Shown: positions 58,508-64,000 of the stretch, one piece after another
How positions within the stretch are numbered: the stretch's first letter is position 1
Layout: each line of letters starts with the position of its first letter
Assembly: GCF_019320115.1 (NCBI RefSeq)
Contig: NC_089591.1
Location: 62,381,798-62,445,797, forward strand
DNA from: Miscanthus floridulus
Lineage: Eukaryota; Streptophyta; Magnoliopsida; Poales; Poaceae
Length of the DNA: 64,000 bases
Reading direction: 5' to 3'
The notes under the pieces: generated by a model
What the model was told of the DNA's origin: nothing
What the model saw: the letters and a program-made list of their open reading frames with translations, nothing else
The model's database searches: none
Program-made: the position numbers and the translations under genes

Positions 58508-59560
58508 TCAGTTTTTTTGTATTCTTCTTAGTACTAGGTCTCCGACTTGTAGTGATTGAGGCTGGGTATAATTGTTGTAGTGGCATCTTAATCCTTGGAG
58601 GTATCTTGCTGATTGAAGGGTAGCGTTTACTCTGACTTCTTTTGTACTATCGAGTTCTAATCTTCGGGTGTGTTCTGCTTCTCCTTCGTCATATGGTTCT
58701 ATCCTTGGTGACGTCCAGATCAAGTCGGCAGGTAGTATGGCTTCTGATCCATAAACTAGGAAGAAAGGTGAGTATCTGGTGGCTCTATCTATTTGAGTTC
58801 GTAGCCCCCATACGACCTTGGGTAATTCTTCAATCCATTTTGATCCATAGTCCACTAGTTCTTCATATAATGTCTATTTTAATCCAGCTAGTATGAGTCC
58901 ATTGGCCCTTTCTACCTGTCCATTGGCCTCTGGATGTGCGACTGATGCGTAATCTATGTTGAAGCCACAGTCCTATGCCCAACTTTGGAATTCAGTGGCT
59001 GTGAAGGGAGAACCAAAATCTGTGATGATTCGATTAGGCATGCCGAAGCGGTGCATAATGTCTTAGATGAACTCGACTGCTTTGGCTGCGCTGTACTTTG
59101 TGAGTGGTTTGTATTCAATCCACTTGGTGAACTTGTCAATTGCTACAAAGATGTACTCGAAACCACCTTTTGCTTTCTTGAGAGGTCCTACTTGATCCAG
59201 CCCCCAGTAGGAGAAAGGCCAAGCGGGTGGGATACAGATGAGATTGTGAGCTGGCACATGAGCTTGTCTTGCGAACATTTGACAACCTTTGCATCTTCTA
59301 ACAAGTTCTTCTGCGTCTTTCAAAGCGGTTGGCCAATAGAATCCGGTGTGGAATGCTTTGCCAACTAGTGTTCTTGAAGCAGCATGATTTCCATAGCAAC
59401 CTGAGTGTATTTCGTCTAGGATATCTTTGCCCTCTTCAAATGAGACACATTTTAAGAGTACTCCTAATGATGCGGCTCTTCTGTAGAGCTTGTCTCCCAC
59501 TAGGACGTAGTTCTTGCTTCTGCGAACAACCCGGGTAGCTTCCTCTTTATCCACTAGCAA
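58508..59560 (-). pseudogene. pol: Tat integrase (pol), with internal stops
   Basis: One frame runs from 59560 down to 58508 with stops between 59063 and 58855. The zinc region (H near EIHSGCYGNH, then CKGCQMF) is at about 59420-59270. The core shows YWGLDQVGPL (first Asp), ITDFGSPF (second Asp, with Phe where Asn is common) and QVERANG (Glu). The C terminus (YGSKWIEELPKVVWGLRT, then SPFFLVYGSEAILP, then GDLVLRRI) is typical for Tat. No chromodomain follows. Confidence 0.87.
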
Positions 59561-59590
59561 CTTATTTTCTTTGATGTAATCAATAAAAAC

Positions 59591-60094
59591 CTAGGTCCAT
59601 GAAGTTGTGATTACCAAGATCTGGGTGTTTTTAGCTGAGATTTTAGGGGTTATCTCACTAGGTTGTTTGATAGAGGGGGCTGATAACTCCTCTATGAAAA
59701 CACTGGGTGGGACCTTTGCCCTGTTCGATCCAAGCTTGGCGAGGATGTCTGCCGCAATATTAGAATTGCGCAGGACATGTAGAATTTCTAGTCCTTGAAA
59801 ATGTTTTTTGAGCTTTCGTATTTCAGCACAGTAAGCGCCCATGTTTTCTTTGGTGTAGTCCCAATCTTTGTTGACTTGATTGATGACTACTGCCGAATCA
59901 CCGTATATGAGTAAACACTTGATTCTGAGGGTAATTGCCACTCGTAGCCTGTGGATGAGGGCTTCGTATTCTGCTTTATTGTTTGTAGCTTGCCATAATA
60001 TCTGAAGGACATACTTGAGTTGTTTTTCGTCTGGAGAAATGAGGAGAACGCCTGTACCGGCTCCACCTAGCTTGAGTGATGCATCAAAGTACAT
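59591..60094 (-). pseudogene. pol: Second (archaeal-like) RNase H of the Tat element
   Basis: The frame reads YFDASLKLGGAGTGVLL (first Asp), NNKAEYEALIHRL (Glu), LLIYGDSAVVINQV (Asp) and ILHVLRNSNIAADILAKL (last Asp), so the four catalytic acidic residues are present. This extra RNase H is a hallmark of the Tat lineage, placed between the original RNase H and integrase. Confidence 0.88.
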
Positions 60095-60097
60095 CTT

Positions 60098-60448
60098 CTA
60101 ATGATCAAGGATCATATTTGACATCGGTTGTTGAATTTCTGTCCACTCAGCGACAAAATCGGCTAGGGCTTGAGATTTAATTGCTTTCTGTGAGGTGAAA
60201 TCGATATTGAGAGCACCAAGTTCAATTGCCCACTTAGATATGCACCCTGTTGCGTCTCTATTGTGCAGGATGTCTCCGAGTGGGAAATCTATCACCACGG
60301 TAATCTTGTGGCTTTCAAAATAGTGGCGAGGCTTGCGTGAAGTGATCAAGAGGGCGTAGAGTAATTTTTGCACATGCGGGTACCGGATTTTTTTATTATG
60401 ATAGTACTTCGCTGATGTAGTATACGGGGCATTGTACTGTATATACAT
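60098..60448 (-). pseudogene. pol: First RNase H of the Tat element, degenerate
   Basis: The frame shows VQCPVYYISEVLS just upstream, then YPHVQKLLYALLITSRKPRHYF and IELGALNIDFTSQKAIKSQA, ending LADFVAEWT. This is the gypsy RNase H, which in Tat elements has often lost its catalytic residues. A frame change near 60396-60448 separates it from the RT. Confidence 0.8.
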
Positions 60449-61475
60449 GCCCTTCTTCTTCTCTTTCTATGGCAATCGTTGTGCTAATCACAGTAGAAGT
60501 TGCCGCAATATACAACATCGTGTCTTTGTATTTCTTTGGAGGTGTGAGAACGGGCAAGGTGGTGAGGTATGTCTTAAGCTTGTTGAAAGCTTCATTGGCT
60601 TCTTCTGTCCACTCGAACTTGTCTGTCTTATTTAGCAATTTAAAGAAAGGTAACCCTTTTTCGCCCAGTCTTGATATAAAATGATTGAGGGCCGCCATGC
60701 AGCCTATTAGTTTCTGCACATCTTTGACACTTCAAGGAGGGCCCATCTCTGTTATGGCTCAAATTTGCTTGGCGCTTGCTTCGATTCCGCGATGACTGAC
60801 CAAGAATCCGAGTAGTTATCCTGAAGGAACTCCGAATACACACTTGTTTGGGTTCAATTTCTAGTTCCATCTTTTTAGGTTTTCAAAGGTTTGCTTTAAG
60901 TCTTCAATTAGTGTATCTAGGTTCTTTGTCTTTACTACTACGTCATCCACGTATGCCTCTATGTTTTCCCTGATCTGATCACCAAGGCACATTTGGATAG
61001 CTCTTTGGTAAGTGGCACCAGCATTCTTGAGTCCAAATGACATGGTTTTGTAGCAGTAGGCGCCGAACGGAGTGATGAAAGGTGTCTTGCTCTGGTCTTG
61101 TTCCTTTAATGCGATCTGGTGATATCCTGAATAGCAATCAAGGAAGGATAATAGGGCAGATCCTGCTGTTGAATCAACTATCTGATCAATGCATGGTAGC
61201 CCGAATGGATCTTTTGGGCAGTGTTTGTTGAGATCTGTGTAGTCGACACACATGCGCCACTCGTTCATATTCTTTTTCTGTACTAGAACTGGGTTTGCTA
61301 GCCAATCTAGATGGAGTATTTCTCTGATGAATCCGGCTACCATTGGCTTTGCGATTTCTTTTTTAATTGCTGCCTTCTTATCGGGTGAGAATTGTTGTAG
61401 TCGTTGCTTCATATGCTTGGAGATTTTATTGATATCAATTCTGTGCTCAGCCAACTCTCTTGGGACACCTGGCAT
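60396..61475 (-). pseudogene. pol: Tat reverse transcriptase
   Basis: From 61475 the frame encodes MPGVPRELAEHRI, then WRMCVDYTDLNKHCPKDPF, LDCYSGYHQIAL, FGLKNAGATYQRAI and the catalytic YVDD near 60950. After about 60861 the frame is broken by stops and shifts. The thumb/connection segment resumes at 60719-60396 (LIGCMAALNHFISRLGEKGL, then FEWTEEANEAFNKLK). Confidence 0.88.
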
Positions 61476-61538
61476 GTCGGCTGGCTTCCAAGCAAAGATA
61501 TCTTTGTTGTCCCAAAGAAAGTTGGTGAGCGCGAGTTC

Positions 61539-62274
61539 CTATTTTGCCAAGAGGTGGGCGCTGATGGTTGCCGTTTTGGAGGGATCACCGGTGCCTAGGT
61601 CGATTTGCTTGGCGTTGGCTTCTTTTGGTGGTGTGAGGATACTGGGTTTTTTAGCCGGTATCTCTAGCTCTTCTGGGTTCATTTCTGCTGCGACAGTGGC
61701 TATTTCTTTTCTTCCATCGGTGGCTTGTGCTTTTCCTACAATTTGGATTGCCTGAACATCACAGTCAAAAGCGCGCTTCAAATCACTCCGAAGAGAAAGA
61801 ACACCGTTAGGCCCTGGTATCTTAAGCAATAGGTACGGATAATGCGGTATCACCATAAATTTTGCTAGTGCTGGGCACCCGAGGATTGCGTGATATGATG
61901 AATCAACGTCTGCAACTTCAAACTTGATGAACTCTGTACGGTAGTTCGAGGGAGTCCCAAAAGTAACCGGTAGAGTGATTTGTCCAAGTGGCATTGCTGC
62001 CTTGCCTGGTACTATGCCATAAAAGGGTGCTTGTGGGTGTAATCATCCCGACGAGTTGTAGTCCTATCTTCCTTAGAGTTTCTAAGAAAATGATGTTGAG
62101 TCCGGCTCCCCTATCGATTAGTACTTTTGTGACAGTCATACCGGCAATAGTTGGATCTAGAACCAGTGGGTAATGGCCTGCGTTTCCTACGCTAGTCCAT
62201 TGGTCTTCTCTTGAAAATTGGATTGGATACTGTGACCAGTTGAGATATCTTGGAGTAGCTGGTTCTGCTGCCAT
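61539..62274 (-). pseudogene. pol: Tat protease region and linker
   Basis: Near 62120 the protease box reads VLIDRGAGLNI, where D-[GST]-[GA] is expected, so Arg replaces the second residue and the enzyme is probably inactive. Downstream, ITLPVTFG, then AILGCPALAKFM (flap-to-C-terminal part), is typical of plant gypsy proteases. A frame shift near 61994-61918 and a stop before the RT frame break the polyprotein. Confidence 0.8.
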
Positions 62275-62298
62275 GATGGTTTGCAGCGCTAGCTTTTC

Positions 62299-63999
62299 TT
62301 GATGTTTACTTCTAGAATCTGGAACCCAAGCAAAGATTACTGCTATTGTCCCCCTGGGTTTTTAGAATCCCTTATCTTCGTGGTTGTCTTCTTCTTTTTT
62401 CTGATTGCTTTCTTTGGTATTCTCCTTACTATCTTTTCTTGTGTATCGATCTTTGAATGTGTAGCAATCTCTAATGGTGTGAATTCCTTTGGGGTGCAAG
62501 ATGCAATGCATGTTTTCAATGTCGTCATACCTTCTGGGCTTGGAAAACTTCCTTGATTTGTCGGTCACCGCTACGGTGTTGTCTAGTCCACGTTTTCTCT
62601 CTTGATATCTGTTGTTTCAATGATTTTGCTTGTCTCGGTTGTTTCTATTCGGAAACCTTTCTCATGTCTTTTCCTCTGCAGTAATCATCTTCTCTACTGT
62701 TTGTCTAAATTCTTCATTGTTTCTCAGGTTTTCTTTGTAGAAATCTTGAAATTGCCACCTAGCCATGATTCTGTGAGAGAAAGCCTTGATTACTTCTCTT
62801 TTGGTGATGTCATGTACTTGAGCTCATAGTTCGCCAAATCATCGATAGTAATTTCTAAGACTTTCACCTCCTTTATGCTTGAGTCCTTTTAACTCTGCGT
62901 GGGTGATTGGGTGTGTAATGATACCTACGAAATTCTCACAGAAAGCTCTTTGCAAGTCCTCCCAATTTCTGATTGATCCTGGATTCAATTTGTCAAACCA
63001 TTGAAGGGGCATCGTTTCTAGGGCCATGGGAAACAACAAGGTCTTGATATCATCGTCTCCTCCGGCCAATTTAATCAATTGTGAGTAAATCCTGAGCCAC
63101 TGCCTTGGTTCGGTCTTGCCATCATACTTAGAGTGGTTGGATGGCTTGAACTTGTGAGGTAGTCGTAATGAAGTGAGTCTATTCGCAAAACAGGAGAATC
63201 TATCGTGCGCCCCAGCTTCTTTGTATTCTGATTCGCCACCTCCTTCTAGCCAACTATCGTCTTGATGAGAGTAGTTCTGCGTGGCTATCTAAATGGGTAC
63301 TTTGCTTTTGATCTTTCTTGGTTGTTTGACTCGATAGTTTTGACTATGGTCCCTTCTACTTTCCCCGTTGTGACTTCCACTTGGTTCAAGTCTCTCGAAA
63401 GCGGATTTCCTTTGATTTTGATCTTCTTGCGCATGAGATGTTGATCTGGCAGGTAGTTTTGAATGGGTTCTTCCATTGTGCGTCCTTAGGGCTATTGATC
63501 GGAGGTAGTCCCGGAGTTGTTCCTATTTTTCACTGGGATGTGAGATTACTTTGAGTTCTTCTAGTGCTTCTAGGATCCTATCGTAGGGTGTATTTGCCGC
63601 ATGTCCTTCTTTGACTTCTTGTTCTGATTTTCTTCTTTCGTACTCAGCTAGATCTAACTCAGATCTGATCCATGCTTCCTTGTGCTGCCTAGCAGGGCGT
63701 TGGCATCCTTGTTTCAATTTGTTTTTTCTTTCTCTAGCTTGCTTTTGATTTTCGGTCTCACCATCGTGCCCTTGGATAAAGGGTGATATGTTTGATTCAG
63801 ATTTGTCTGATGACCTGATGTTGGGTGCTTCTAGGGGGGGCAATGGTGATCGAGGATAGCGAATCATGAATACTTCTCGTGCGTGGGTTGTTCTGTCATC
63901 GATGTTGGTTTCTGTACTGTTAGAGTTGTTGATAACTTTAGTAGAGGCTTCAAGGTCGCAGATCGAGTCTCCTTCTTGGTAGGGTAGAGCTGTTGTCAT
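62299..63999 (-). pseudogene. gag: Tat gag, decayed and incomplete at the window edge
   Basis: At 63078-62839 lies the gag core (MALETMPLQWFDKLNPGSI, then FCENFVG and LKHKGGESLRNYYR). Near 62560-62340 is the region with CILHPKGIHTIRDCYTF, a diverged Cys/His box. The part from 63999 to 63523 is hydrophilic with a Lys/Arg-rich helix (KQARERKNKLKQGC), and the piece at 63476-63285 is a Lys/Asn-rich linker. Frameshifts separate these pieces. The true start lies outside the window. Confidence 0.78.
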
Positions 64000-64000
64000 T

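Larger units (their letters stand above)
51267..64000 (-). mobile_element. Tat-lineage Ty3/gypsy retrotransposon (RIRE2/Grande-like), incomplete
   Basis: The element is read on the minus strand and runs off the right edge. From high to low coordinates it shows gag, protease, RT, RNase H, a second RNase H, integrase, then about 6.8 kb of 3' region and the 3' LTR. The second RNase H, the lack of a chromodomain and the long 3' region with an opposite-strand gene all mark the Tat lineage. All protein-coding blocks contain stops or frameshifts. The 5' LTR and start of gag lie outside the window, so target duplication cannot be checked; the left flank is GAGGG. Confidence 0.9.

Overview
This window looks like nuclear DNA of a panicoid grass (sorghum, maize, Setaria or Panicum type). 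The evidence is a CACTA transposon whose ends carry the CACTCGGCAAAG/CTTTGCCGAGTG repeats common in panicoid genomes, an Au-like SINE, Tekay-like and Tat-like Ty3/gypsy elements, GC-rich first exons, and three intron-containing plant genes. Two dense transposon blocks flank a gene island at about 29.4-45 kb.

Region 1 (1-29.1 kb) is nested transposons. A Tekay/Del-type chromovirus (537-15016, LTRs about 3.9 kb) carries PBS, an extra reading frame (ORF0), gag, protease-RT-RNase H, integrase with a chromodomain-like tail, and PPT. ORF0 is intact, while gag-pol has two TAG stops, one TGA stop and a frameshift. ORF0 begins with an exact copy of the histone H3 tail (residues 1-11), which is the most striking observation here. 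The chromovirus abuts a minus-strand LTR element with a 497-bp LTR, which interrupts a minus-strand L1-type LINE. Three small TIR elements follow, then an 8.6-kb CACTA element (20463-29097) with decayed TNPD-like and TNPA-like genes.

Region 2 (29.4-45 kb) has three genes, all on the minus strand. They are a P-type (PHO80-like) cyclin with two exons, an organellar-type PPR protein with two exons and an apparent one-base frameshift, and an eight-exon GATA factor of the GATA26/27 type (545 aa). An Au-like SINE with a perfect 15-bp target duplication lies in an intron of the GATA gene. The spacers hold a long-TIR foldback element, a C24 run and a diverged tandem duplication.

Region 3 (45-64 kb) holds a truncated LINE with a 21-bp target duplication, a Tekay-like LTR fragment, and the 3' part of a minus-strand Tat-lineage Ty3/gypsy element running past the window end. 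The Tat element shows gag, protease, RT, two RNase H domains and integrase, all broken. Its long 3' region carries a multi-exon gene on the opposite strand with its own TATA-like box, plus tandem arrays, one with a period of exactly 110 bp.

Exon boundaries for the three host genes were placed by reading splice consensus and phase, and they sum to whole codons for the cyclin and GATA genes. Family names rest on motif recognition, not on searches.
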